From Macrotrachela quadricornifera (taxonomy: Eukaryota > Rotifera > Eurotatoria > Philodinida > Philodinidae): a DNA stretch of 64,000 nucleotides. The notes beneath the pieces were generated by a model. It saw nothing but the letters and a program-made list of their open reading frames with translations, ran no database searches and was not told the origin of the DNA. Shown in pieces: positions 54,727-64,000 of the stretch; position 1 is the first letter of the stretch, and each line of letters starts with the position of its first letter. Position numbers and translations under genes: made by a program. The stretch is taken from positions 488,148-552,147 of the forward strand of contig JAJEKB010021106.1 of the NCBI GenBank assembly GCA_022393335.1, written 5' to 3'.

Positions 54727-55420
54727 GTCAGGACGAGCATTCTGACCGCAGAAAACGGCGTCTTATAAAGTCGAATACGGCTATAAAATGGCGCAATTCC
54801 TGCCGTAAACGGTGAAAACCAAGGACCGTTCATCTACGGAATGGAAACAGTGCCGTTTCATGTCGTTTATACTGAATAACGATAAGTCGTATTAATACTG
54901 TTTTCTTCCCGTTTAGAGTTTGAAATGCACCATTTTCAAACATTCATGATTGTATCTACTAGATCTTGTTTTTCTTTTATTTAAATATGCATCTAAACAA
55001 ATAAAAAAAATTATTTATTTGAAATAAATACTTACTCATGATTTCTGTACTGAGATTAATCTAAATGAGGAAAAAAAATTATGTATTTGAAATAAATATT
55101 TACTTTTTAATTCGAAGTTGAGATCAATCTAAATTTGGTAGATTAAAAAGAGAAACACAAATAAGATGCTTTAATCTATTTTTATAACACGTTGGGAACG
55201 ATTTTGCCGAATAGACGGGATGAAGCTCAATAACGGCGTAAAACAATGATCGTACCGATCGGCGTTTCGTGTGGCACGGAACTGACTATCTTAAACGACT
55301 ACCACTCACCCCATTATTTAGCCGTTTTTCGATGTATCGTAAATAGTTATCGTAACGATTATCGTTTTCCACCGTTTTCGCACTTTTACGAACCGTAATA
55401 TTTGGCTTGGGATATTTAAG
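54727..55420. repeat. CGTTT/GCCGTTT-rich dispersed repeat copy
   Basis: Opens with CAGGACGAGCATTCTGACCG. The blocks 54740-54940 and 55200-55400 are rich in AAACGG, GCCGTTT and CGTTTTC, separated by AT-rich sequence. The architecture matches 33236-34066. Confidence 0.55.
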
Positions 55421-55680
55421 TGGAAAAGGGTATTAGTAATGTACGCGAACACCTAACTTTGTAAGATCGCATGTAAGTTATACTTATCAACACACACTTT
55501 GCACGATTCATAGTGCAAAACTGCCGTTAACAAATGTGAAAAAACGATTCTCACCATACGAACACCTAGAATCTGTGTTGTTGTCCATGCAGACAACCCA
55601 ACTTATCCTTACGAACATTCACAGAGTTCTATATCCTATATTCTAATCCGAATAAGTGCCGTCTCCAAATGCTCTCCGTT

Positions 55681-56002
55681 CTGAAAAAAAACGTCTTACA
55701 TGAAAAGAATGTATGTGTGTATGCTTGTTTGTCTGCCCCAGTCAATCAAATTTGAGTAAGGCTTTTCCTTCTATTATTCGAATAAAATATGAGCAAATTC
55801 CGGCCGTTTAGAGTTAATCAGGAGATGTCTTTAATATGGTTCGAACAATCGTATGTTTCATATTGATGATACTGAAATTCATTAACTGTCCGTAGTGCGA
55901 AAATCGACATAGAATGAGTTCTACTATCATCTATATAAAGCATAGGGTTAGAAAGGCGAACAAACATACATACATTGTTTGATGTAAGATCCTTTCTTTC
56001 AG
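55681..56002. mobile_element. Possible miniature inverted-repeat element
   Basis: The left end CTGAAAAAAAACGTCTTACA with nearby AATGTATGTGTG is inverted at the right end (CATACATACATT, GATGTAAGAT, then CTTTCTTTCAG ending at 56002). The match runs for about 45 bp with gaps. No target duplication was confirmed. Confidence 0.45.
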
Positions 56003-57045
56003 AAAAGGAAAATTTTAATGATGGCACTTATTTGAGTCAGAATGTAGGTTATAGAATTCTTTGGGTGTTCGTGCAAATTACTAGTACCCATAAATGACGA
56101 AACTTCAATAAAGGCTACTATTGAATTTTAATACAGTTTCTATTTTAAGAAAACATTTTTTCAAAGAAAGAGAATAGTTTGGTATATAATAATCAAGAAT
56201 TATCGATCTAGGAAATATATAAGAGAGTATAGGAGCTATAGGTTGTGTAGGAAATGTAGAGAGTGTAGAGTGTATAATTCCAATAATCGGACAATTAAAT
56301 AACGCTCTGTATACACAATAGAAGCCACCCACACTTTCTTTTACTCTCTATAGTCTTTTACGTTTACTGCATAGGCACCGGCATACTCCCAGCATTCATT
56401 CTTACTGTTTATATAATGATCTACTCGAAAGAAGAATCGAATCCTTTGTTTTACTGAAATGAAAACTGTACCCAAGTTGAAAAGGCTCAAACACTCCAAA
56501 AACTTCATCTGTTTGCGTGACATACAGCAGACTGGTCATTTATGTCTTTTTTAACAAATGATAAATGGAAAAAAATTTTCGATTTTGGTCTCACTTATAT
56601 TAAAGTCATCAGCATTGGTCACATTTATAATAAATGAGAAGTAGCGAAAGAAGTTGTATTCTTCAGTAAAAGTGGATGGTGTTAGCGTTTTTAAGATATA
56701 TTCATGTTATAAGTGTAATGATGCAGCTATGAGTGCTTTATTTCATTTATAAATTTTATCTTTTTCTAAATGTGTAAGAACATAATTTTTGCGATTTTCA
56801 TTTATATTCGAAGTCGAATTAGACAGTTACTATTACTAATACAATACAAACTGCCGTCAAACTATTGATAAACTCAAAGATTATCATGCCAGTAAATTAT
56901 GTTTATCCACAGGATACGTTTGACTTTATCATGTACTTTTCAGGATGTACTAATTCTGATCAATTGACTACGAATTATTCTTACTTCAACATTATCAAAG
57001 GATTGCCGCCAAAGAAACAGAACATTCACATGTAGATTTTTTTTC
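56003..57045. other. Intergenic stretch
   Basis: No gene recognised. Open frames of 60-75 codons (56105-56332, 56341-56523) are without similarity or splice support. Confidence 0.4.
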
Positions 57046-57051
57046 TTTATT
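57046..57051 (-). promoter_or_regulatory. Likely polyadenylation signal of the sirtuin gene
   Basis: AATAAA on the minus strand, 27 bp after the stop codon at 57079-57081. Confidence 0.5.
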
Positions 57052-57078
57052 ATATCTTTTCGAAATTTATGAATTAGT

Positions 57079-58483
57079 TCAAACCGGTAAATCAGTTCCA
57101 TCGACCGTTTTACGCCATTCACCCTTTAACGGATTATAGAATAAGTAGAATTCTTCTTCCTTCGGAATATTTTTCACATTGATATAATGAAGATCGAATG
57201 GAATTTCATTGTAATGACCAAAAAAATTGAGTCGAACATTGATCGGATGAACATTTTTGTTCGATACTTCGAAAGTAAATGGTTCGTCAATAAATTCTAC
57301 TGTTGTTCGATCACCAATGGTCACTTGAATCGATTGAAAGAGCGTAAATGGAATTTCAGCATTGTCGGGATCACGTCCTTCGATGGTGATCATGTATTTA
57401 TGTTTCTTACTATCGTTTTGACATACCACACGAACACGTCGTCGAAGAATCCATGGTGGAATCTGTATATTCAGTCGTTCCATTAAACTTTGCATGATTG
57501 TATCGCTGAATGCATGAATATTCAATGTCGCGCGATTATATAGTGGAGTACGTTGAAGATTACCAATGATCAATCTTTGTTTTCGTTTCGCCACTCGACG
57601 AGGAATATCAGCTGCCGGTGTGACAGTCAAACTACTCCCTGTAATTCGATCAAGATTAGCACGACAGAAATCCTATAAATGTTATTGGCTTACCAAGGAC
57701 AAGACAGATATCAGCTTTTTCTGCATGGTCAAAGGCTTTCTTCAGTTCATCTTCAGGTAAATTTTCACCAAAATTAATAATTGAATCTCTTAGTTGACCA
57801 CGACATTCGGGTTTATCACATCGACGACCGGTGTAATGATTTGAATAGCCCATGTCCGTATCAAAATCTCGTAAATATCTAGCTTTACATTTTTTACATA
57901 TTTCTAAATTCATATTCCCATGTAATTCGGCTAGATGAGTTGGATTCATGCCGCTGCGCAAGTGTAGGCCATCGCAATTTTGAGATATTAAACATTTAAG
58001 AATGCCACGACGTTGTAATTCGACGAGAGCCCTAGTAAAAATTAGAATTAGTTTGGTTCTCAAGTTTTTACAAAACAATGTACATGTGAGAAGGTGATGG
58101 AATTGCTTTTTGCATGTCATCAATAGCTGTTACTTCCTCCGATCGGGATGCTTTGTTGCTAATATAGATAAAAAAATCGGTTTGTACAAGAATTTTGTCC
58201 AGCTAACTTACTCTTCTAATTCCCAAGCACCAGGTCCTGTAGGTAACACAGTGTCCATGGCACTACGAAAATCTGGAATTCCAGTCGATGTGGATACTCC
58301 AGCACCTAATATATATATGTTGATCAATTCTAGAAAATGAATAGCATTAGACATACCTGTAAATACGATCAAATGTTGACTTTCTTTTATCCATTGAGCC
58401 AATTGGTCCAACTTAGCGTTGAGTTCTGCTTGTGTATCAAAATATTCCTTTTTACACTCGGGATCCGAGATACCGTGTGCCAT
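57079..58483 (-). CDS. SIRT7-like (class IV) sirtuin, complete five-exon gene
   Basis: NAD-dependent protein deacylase. Exons are 58357-58483, 58212-58305, 58084-58158, 57694-58031 and 57079-57638. Introns are 51, 53, 52 and 55 bp, all GT/AG. The total of 1194 nt is exactly 398 codons, giving 397 aa. The NAD-binding GAGVSTSTGIPDFR starts at residue 43; ISQNCDGLHLRSG is 114-126; the catalytic His is H136 in AELHGNM. Zinc Cys are C144, C147, C170 and C175. GSSLTVTPA follows the fourth junction. QNCDGLHLRSG and QLRDSIINFGE are closer to SIRT7 than SIRT6. In animals SIRT7 acts on nucleolar and promoter chromatin. After LNIQIPPW a C-terminal extension of about 125 residues, predicted to be beta-rich, includes LNFFGHYNEIPFDL. 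Upstream of the ATG (58484-58620) is unremarkable AT-rich DNA. Confidence 0.93.
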
Positions 58484-58849
58484 ATTTGAGTTTTTTTTAT
58501 GTACGTCTACCTGTGAAATATTGAAATAATACTGAAAGAGAATAGCAGTAACTACACTCGTCTTTTATAATGTCAGATCTTACGCAATTTATAGGTAAGA
58601 AGCAAAAGGTGATAGGAGAACGATCGATGAGTCATTTAAAACGATCAACCACTCAACTATCTGAAATTGCACAACGATATATAAATAAGTGATAATGATG
58701 CTAATGATTTGCAGTAAATGAAAGCATGGCAATCAATCGCTTCTAATATAGATGTATGCTTATTGTGCGAAGGCGATTGTGTCGCCCTCTAATAGCAAAT
58801 AGGATTCATTTTTGGATAATCGTGCCGTCTAAGAAATCTTGGAGAACAA

Positions 58850-58952
58850 TAGGGGTGGAATATTTACTTTATTTTGTAGTTACGTAACTAAAGTAAAGTA
58901 ACTACAATAGTTATTTAGTTACTAGTAAAGTAAAGGTAAAGACCCACCCCTA
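58850..58952. mobile_element. 103-bp miniature element with TAGGGGTGG ends
   Basis: The ends are TAGGGGTGG and CCACCCCTA, flanked by AGAACAA (58843-58849 and 58953-58959; the match extends to 8 bp if the first T is counted as flank). The body is AGTAAAGTAACT-type inverted words around GTTACGTAAC. The size, ends and duplication fit a minimal hAT derivative. Confidence 0.85.
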
Positions 58953-58960
58953 AGAACAAT

Positions 58961-59686
58961 AGCTGGAACGAATGGAGTGTAGTGCAACACAATGAATGAA
59001 GAATTTTTACATCTGTGATCAAGTTCGATTGTAAGGATATTGCTGATGATCTACAATGTAAAATCTGTATTATTTATTCAACAAACATAATATGAAACTT
59101 CTATTTCTATGCACTTGAATTTGAAAATGTTGAATCGCTTCATACGCATGAGACACATTGTCTTTTAAAAGAGTGCATATGATGTTATGGAAGAATAGAC
59201 GAATATAAATGGTGTCATGCAAGAATACATATAGAAGTGCATACGATGTAGTGGAAATAGAAGAATGCAACATATAGAAGAACGCCCAGAGCGATCGATG
59301 ATATTAGCTGATATCCAACACTATTTGAGCATGGGTCAGATATGATCCTTTTACAACTACTAGGGTTAAGGATAGGAGCAACCAAGATATTCGAAACTTT
59401 CAGGATTAACTAGTCTCATTGAGGACTTTCTTTGCGCAAAGTTTCAAATCCAAATTCGAAAGTTGATTTCTCAGGTGAATCTATGACGGACCATGGTGTT
59501 CTGCTACAAAATGCCAAATACCTCAGTCAATGTTTGATGGCATATCAACTGAAGATGAATCATAACATGTTCTATCAAACGATAAATTTAAACTGGAATT
59601 TAAACTCCCGCTAAATCCCGCGAACGAACTGTACTATGCGGCAGTGACTATTTTTTATTGTACTGAAAGAAAGTTTTTAATACTAT
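58961..59686. other. Intergenic stretch
   Basis: No gene recognised. Similar phrases (ATAGAAGTGCATA, AGAATACATATAGAAG) recur between 59095 and 59285, a weak local repeat. Confidence 0.35.
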
Positions 59687-59688
59687 TA

Positions 59689-60479
59689 CAGTAGAGTCCG
59701 CTTGTAAGAGCGCCGTCGAGATCTCAAAATAAGGCTCTTATATGTGGACCACTCGTTTATCCAAACTATATGTAAAACAATGCAAAAATTTGTTCTTGTC
59801 AACATTTATCAAGTAGTGCATAGACATACATAATTTTACTTTGAGTAAGATTAATTAAAGTGTTCATTTCGATCATGTCATCGATATCATAATATGAATT
59901 GTATTGTATAAAATTCTCTTCCAAATACTTGCGAACCACTGAAAGATGCATTAGCGCATCTTTATGAGAGACATCTGGTATCGATTCATCAACCATTCCG
60001 GCTTCTTCTGCGTGTTCTTCCTCTAAATTGATCATTCCTTGTCGATTTAGTTTCACGGAATCGCAAATTTCAGCATCCATGAGATTTCCAAAACACTCGG
60101 ATTCCTTATCACAATCGACGAACGCCTCGAAATCTTCTTCTTATATGGTTTCAACGAATTCCGACACATCCAAAGTCTCCTGCATTTCGTCCGCGTCGCT
60201 AGTGTCGTCACTAACTAAAAAACTGGGTTTCCGAAAACAGTTTTCGATTGTAGCGAGCGAAACGAGAAACCACACTCGTTTGAGCATATGCAACGCTTTT
60301 AAAATATCGATTGATTTCGCATGATCGAAAAGAAAAGAAGAAGAACATAGGTGCATATTTACAATCATATAGATAAATAGGCTCTTTTATGCAAACTAAA
60401 ACCGAAAAAAAACGCCAAAACAAAGCTCTTATAAGCGAACCGCTCCTCTATCCGAGACTCTTATAAGTGGACTCGACTG
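59689..60479 (-). mobile_element. Tigger-type (pogo family) element, internally deleted
   Basis: The ends are CAGTAGAGTCCGCTTGTAAG (59689) and, inverted from 60479, CAGTCGAGTCCACTTATAAG. TA lies outside both (59687-59688 and 60480-60481). CAGT-starting ends and a TA duplication are typical of pogo/Tigger elements. It retains only the 3' part of a transposase gene. Confidence 0.85.
59799..60368 (-). pseudogene. Tigger-type transposase, C-terminal remnant
   Basis: It starts inside the gene with DILKALHMLKRVWFLVSLAT and ENCFRKPSFL, the segment following the DDE core in Tigger and jerky-like proteins. An acidic stretch with one in-frame stop (60141-60143) leads to VRKYLEENFIQYN and a terminus of YVYALLDKC. 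The N-terminal DNA-binding and catalytic parts are missing. Confidence 0.78.
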
Positions 60480-60481
60480 TA

Positions 60482-60797
60482 TAGTCTAAAGAACTTCAAG
60501 AAGTCCAAACGATCTATAATATATAGTAGACATATAACACCATAGAACTACATAATAACTAATGGGTATAAATAGATCCTTAATTTAAAACACACATTTT
60601 ACTTATATGTACTATTAATGATGTTCAACTATTTTACGTACGTTGTGGTACCTGGTATTTACTATATATTGACTATAGAGCGGCATCCAAGATGCACTTA
60701 AATGCAGGACCATGGTAGCTTCAATGCTAACTGCGATATGAATTCGAATCTTGAAAATGGTTTTTGTCTCCTGGTCGCCCAAAATGGGAACGTTGGA
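60482..60797. other. Intergenic stretch
   Basis: No gene recognised. Confidence 0.35.
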
Positions 60798-61080
60798 AGC
60801 GAAACCCGTTCGTTGGGCGAACGAGTTTGTCACTTTTGTAAGAGCAAGGACTAGGATTATTTACACCGGTAAGAGGCTTTCGTGATCTACTAAAATGCGC
60901 CTCGAACAACACCGTGTTGTCTCAATACATCAGTGGAGAAACAAAGAATTGCGGGAGAGGGAAGTGAAACTGTTCGTTGGGCGAACGAGTTTGTCACTGT
61001 CGTAAGAACAGTGAATAGGGTTATCCAGCTCGATAAGAGGTTTGGACGATCTGGTGAAATGCGCCTGGAATAATAACATG
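60798..61080. repeat. Two-copy tandem duplication, 164-bp period
   Basis: GTTCGTTGGGCGAACGAGTT occurs at 60808 and again at 60972. The following ~110 bp also align (TTTGTCACT, TAAGAGG, AAATGCGCCT) at roughly 75-80% identity. Open frames on the minus strand mirror this duplication (TNSFAQRT appears twice), but no real gene is evident. Confidence 0.6.
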
Positions 61081-61835
61081 TTTTGTAATTGGGATAGTGA
61101 AGGAGATGGTTTTTTGGGAATGCGGCTTTGACCAAGAGGGAACAAGCAAGAAGAAAAAGACTATTTTGAAACCACCGGAATGGCTGAAATGTAAGTATAG
61201 CTTTCTTTCGTTCATTGTGGTTAAACATTAACCTATGCCCTTTGGCTCTCGTCTTTAGTCTTTGATGCGAAAACAAGGAAACACTGAATTTGTCAGGAAT
61301 GGATTGGATGCCCGAATAGTCTTGTTCTCCTTAGTCTAATTTATTGTACTTTGCTACTTTTATATGTTTTGATTTTTCATCTTTTTTCTAATGTATCTGG
61401 AAGAATCTTGAAGATCCAGTCATATGTAGTCTTGTAGAGAATTTCAAGCACGATGTTTTGATAACAAAGAATGTTTTAATCTAAGAGATAATAGAGGAGA
61501 AATTTCAGAAATATGTAATTATTTTCGTTAATTATCAAACTCTCGTAGGATATTCCACGTTGATGATACCTGAAGCAATATTTCCTGACATTCCAGCAAA
61601 AGCTCTCAAGAAACGCACCCTTTTCATTTCGAACCCACGAGAAAATATCGAAAATTCAACGCAAAAAACCCGATGACTGTATTCGGCAGCCGCTTCTGAT
61701 AGGTTTCTGTCGATGATTTTGGACGAAACCGAAAAAATCCAGTCACCGAAATACTGCTCCCATGAAATCTCTGGAATATCTCGAAACTTGTCGTCTCCGT
61801 TCTGGATTGTTCGACACGGAATATTCGAGATAATT
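61081..61835. other. Intergenic stretch
   Basis: No gene recognised. Confidence 0.35.
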
Positions 61836-63264
61836 CCCTAGTCGAACTTTTTTATTCAAGCGCCTGCCAAGACTTGAGCTCAAGAAGTGTCCATAGCGCA
61901 TGCCTTTCTGTCCACAGACAAGCGCTTGAACGCTTGCATGAGTCATGGGTCCGTATCAAGATAGTCATGCACTGAACTCATGACGATCATATGAAGGGAT
62001 AGCTTAGAAACAATCAATTTGAATAAAAGAACTACAACTTTTCTATCCGAGATTAAATGACGATCCTTAGTGTTTACACTATTTAAGTCGGACTAAATTG
62101 ATTTAGATTGCCTTTTCGTTTTCTTACTTACAATATTTATTTTTTTAAACTATGAATTTTTATTGATAACTGTTCATTGTGGGCGTTAAATTGACGAAAA
62201 AAAGAAAGAACAAAAATTGGTTCAAATTGATATTAAATGGATTATATTTATCAACTTATCATGCTTGAGTATAGGTGTGAAAATGAATGAGTATGGATTT
62301 AGGGCTGACACCAAGGGAAAAAAGTAGCATTTCGTACTTCTGAAGTACAGAGAAGTATGAAGAATTACGGAAGTCTGCTTTTTCCCCCTTGGCTGGCACT
62401 TTATCTTTACTTTACTCTGCAAAGTGAAGTAAGCCAACTTTATCCGACAAATAAAGTAAAGTGAATTACAATATTTTAAGTTTATCATTCATTCACTAGC
62501 CCAGCGTCATGCATTGGTAATACCACAACACATCAAAATCTTTCAAAAATATTTGCTTATGTATTAAGTGAAGAATAAAGTAAAATATGCATACTCTGCA
62601 TTACCGAGTAAAGTAGAGAATACTTTACTTTACCCGATAAAGTAAAGTATGCGTATTTTACTTTATTTTTCGCCTATTTTATGGAAAAGTATTTGTAAAA
62701 ATATTAGCACATACTGCAGCATTATCAATATACAATGCTGAACTAATGAAACAGCGATAGACTTAAAATATTGTAATACATTTTTGTGTATTTTTCAAGT
62801 AAAACGGACTTACTTTACTTTATTTTTCAAAGCAAAATAAAAATAAAGTACCAGCCCTAGTGTGGATGCTATAGTTCTCTATCAGTAAATTGACTCTAAT
62901 TCCTTTAAAGTCTGATGAAAACAGCATTTACAATATATTATTCGATGCGTCTCGAAAAACTCTTCAACGTGAGATATTTGGTTCTTAATATCTCAATAAG
63001 TCACCTTGGTCGAGAAGGTCCTTTAAACACCGTGGTCAGAACTTTTGAGTCACCCTAAATACTTGCTTGTTCAAGATACACAAGTGCTTGAACAAGGAGT
63101 TCAAGTACATGAAAAAGAACAATAAGCGATAGGACAAGAATCCCAAGCGCTTTAACTTTTTTAGTCATCTCAAGTCTTGACTCAAGATGTGTCCATAGCG
63201 CATCCCATTCAGGCTCAAGAAACTCAAGATTTGCATGCGCTTGCTAGAAAAAGTTCGACTAGGG
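61836..63264. mobile_element. Non-autonomous element with CCCTAGTCGAAC ends and CTTGA-word arrays
   Basis: The ends are CCCTAGTCGAACTTTTT (61836) and its inverse AAAAAGTTCGACTAGGG ending at 63264, the same first 12 bases as the element at 18281. Subterminal regions (61855-61945 and 63065-63245) are full of CAAGCGCTTGAA, CAAGACTTGA and the phrase TGTCCATAGCGCAT, inverted between ends. A second element sits inside at 62299-62859. Confidence 0.72.
62299..62859. mobile_element. hAT-like miniature element nested in the element at 61836
   Basis: The ends are TTAGGGCTGACAC and the inverse of TAGGGCTGGTAC. The flanking octamers are GTATGGAT and GTGTGGAT (7 of 8 identical). The body holds dense AAGTAAAGTA and TACTTTACTTTA words in both orientations near each end. 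No coding region. Confidence 0.7.
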
Positions 63265-64000
63265 TTAGTTCTACGCTTGTTCCATTTTGATGAGGGCTTC
63301 GAACGTCTCTTTTATTTCTGCAATCGCGAATAATAAGGCTATTTCTCTCTTTGTCTATTAAATACGGTCATATGAACATAAACAATTCATAATGGATTTT
63401 TTTTGTATCTGATTGCATGGAATATTTCTTAACTCTTGTAAAAGGAAAACCTTAAATTGTGCTTAACATCGCATCTATTATAAGTATGAACGCAAGGAAA
63501 TCACTGTTGCTAGCGACACCGCTTGTTTTCACTTACTTTATGAGTTTCGTTATTTAATAAAGGTGACGCTACAAACATCGTCATTCGTTAGAAAATAAAC
63601 CAATAGACAAAAATGTAGAGTCACATAATATAATATACTATAACATATAAAAAACGATTTTGTTTTTTAATGAAAATTGGCGTTTTCATGGAAAAAATAG
63701 TAATTCAATCGAAAAAATCAGTAGGAAATTCCTAAAAAAATAATGAATCACTTGAACCAACGATTTTGATAAAAAAAAGCAGCGACATGAGATATAAGCA
63801 AATATACAGGTATTTCGAATAATTTCATAATAATTTTTTTATAAAATTAAATGAACTACATTTTGTTATTAGTTCCACTTATGTTATAAATTTCATTCAT
63901 GTTATTAATCGGATAATAATTGCTCGGTGAACTTATTATAATCAAATAAATAATGATAATGATGGATTTATATGGAAATACTTGTTATCGGTGTCAACCT
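63265..64000. other. Intergenic stretch at the right edge
   Basis: No gene or repeat recognised. Very AT-rich from 63590 on. Confidence 0.4.

Noticed and set aside
54727..55420. Idea that the CGTTT-rich repeats are centromeric or telomeric satellite
   Set aside because: Copies are dispersed, single and non-tandem, with a variable middle; a mobile element fits better.
62299..62312. TTAGGGCTGAC start resembling the mariner end CTTAGGGCTGACC at 39736
   Set aside because: The opposite end of this element differs (TAGGGCTGGTAC), the flanks show an octamer rather than a TA duplication, and similarity stops after about 11 bases.

Overview
This is AT-rich invertebrate nuclear DNA with compact spliced genes (most confirmed introns are 47-66 bp). 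A bdelloid rotifer is the best guess. This is an inference from three things: a glutamate receptor with a potassium-channel-like pore loop, as described for Adineta vaga AvGluR1; a divergent F-box protein of a kind I associate with bdelloids; and an Argonaute gene beside many decayed DNA transposons. No rRNA, tRNA, CRISPR array or prokaryotic-style operon was recognised.

Host genes, left to right: a complete six-exon Argonaute (595-4196, minus, 844 aa, model closes in frame); an F-box protein (12340-14163, plus); a coiled-coil protein exon (19644-20582, minus); a proline-rich first exon (24781-25026, minus); a cysteine-rich terminal exon (28100-28605, minus); a CRAL-TRIO/Sec14 lipid-binding protein (35727-36623, minus); an unrecognised gene (41739-42266, minus); a 900-residue ionotropic glutamate receptor in one exon (43358-46060, minus); and a complete five-exon SIRT7-like sirtuin (57079-58483, minus, 397 aa).

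The rest is dominated by DNA transposons and their non-autonomous derivatives, many with ends that can be fixed to the base. From 5414 to 11748 three elements are nested: a foldback element is split by a hAT element (8-bp target duplication), and the hAT transposase gene is split by a foldback-type element (9-bp duplication). There is a pogo-like relic at 15183-17505, a Tc1-like relic at 31497-32953, a mariner relic near 29.0-30.1 kb, an apparently intact mariner at 39736-41046 (26-bp perfect ends, TA duplication), a TTAA-flanked element at 49347-50232 and a Tigger-type relic at 59689-60479. Short elements with hAT-like ends lie at 47123, 47739, 58850 and 62299. Several others carry dense arrays of one short palindromic word (18281, 38090, 61836). 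Two dispersed repeat families recur: one CGTTT/GCCGTTT-rich, and one whose copies end in GTTACTTGT.

The most notable structure is a tail-to-tail palindrome at the 3' end of the glutamate receptor gene. The last 28 codons and about 270 bp of 3' flank reappear inverted at 42274-42629, with a short palindromic element in the loop. Read-through transcripts could fold into a long hairpin, and the window also encodes an Argonaute that retains an apparently catalytic tetrad. A link between the two is speculation. Possible cooperation among the host genes is otherwise limited to general themes: Argonaute in small-RNA silencing, the sirtuin in chromatin or rDNA silencing, and many silencing targets nearby.
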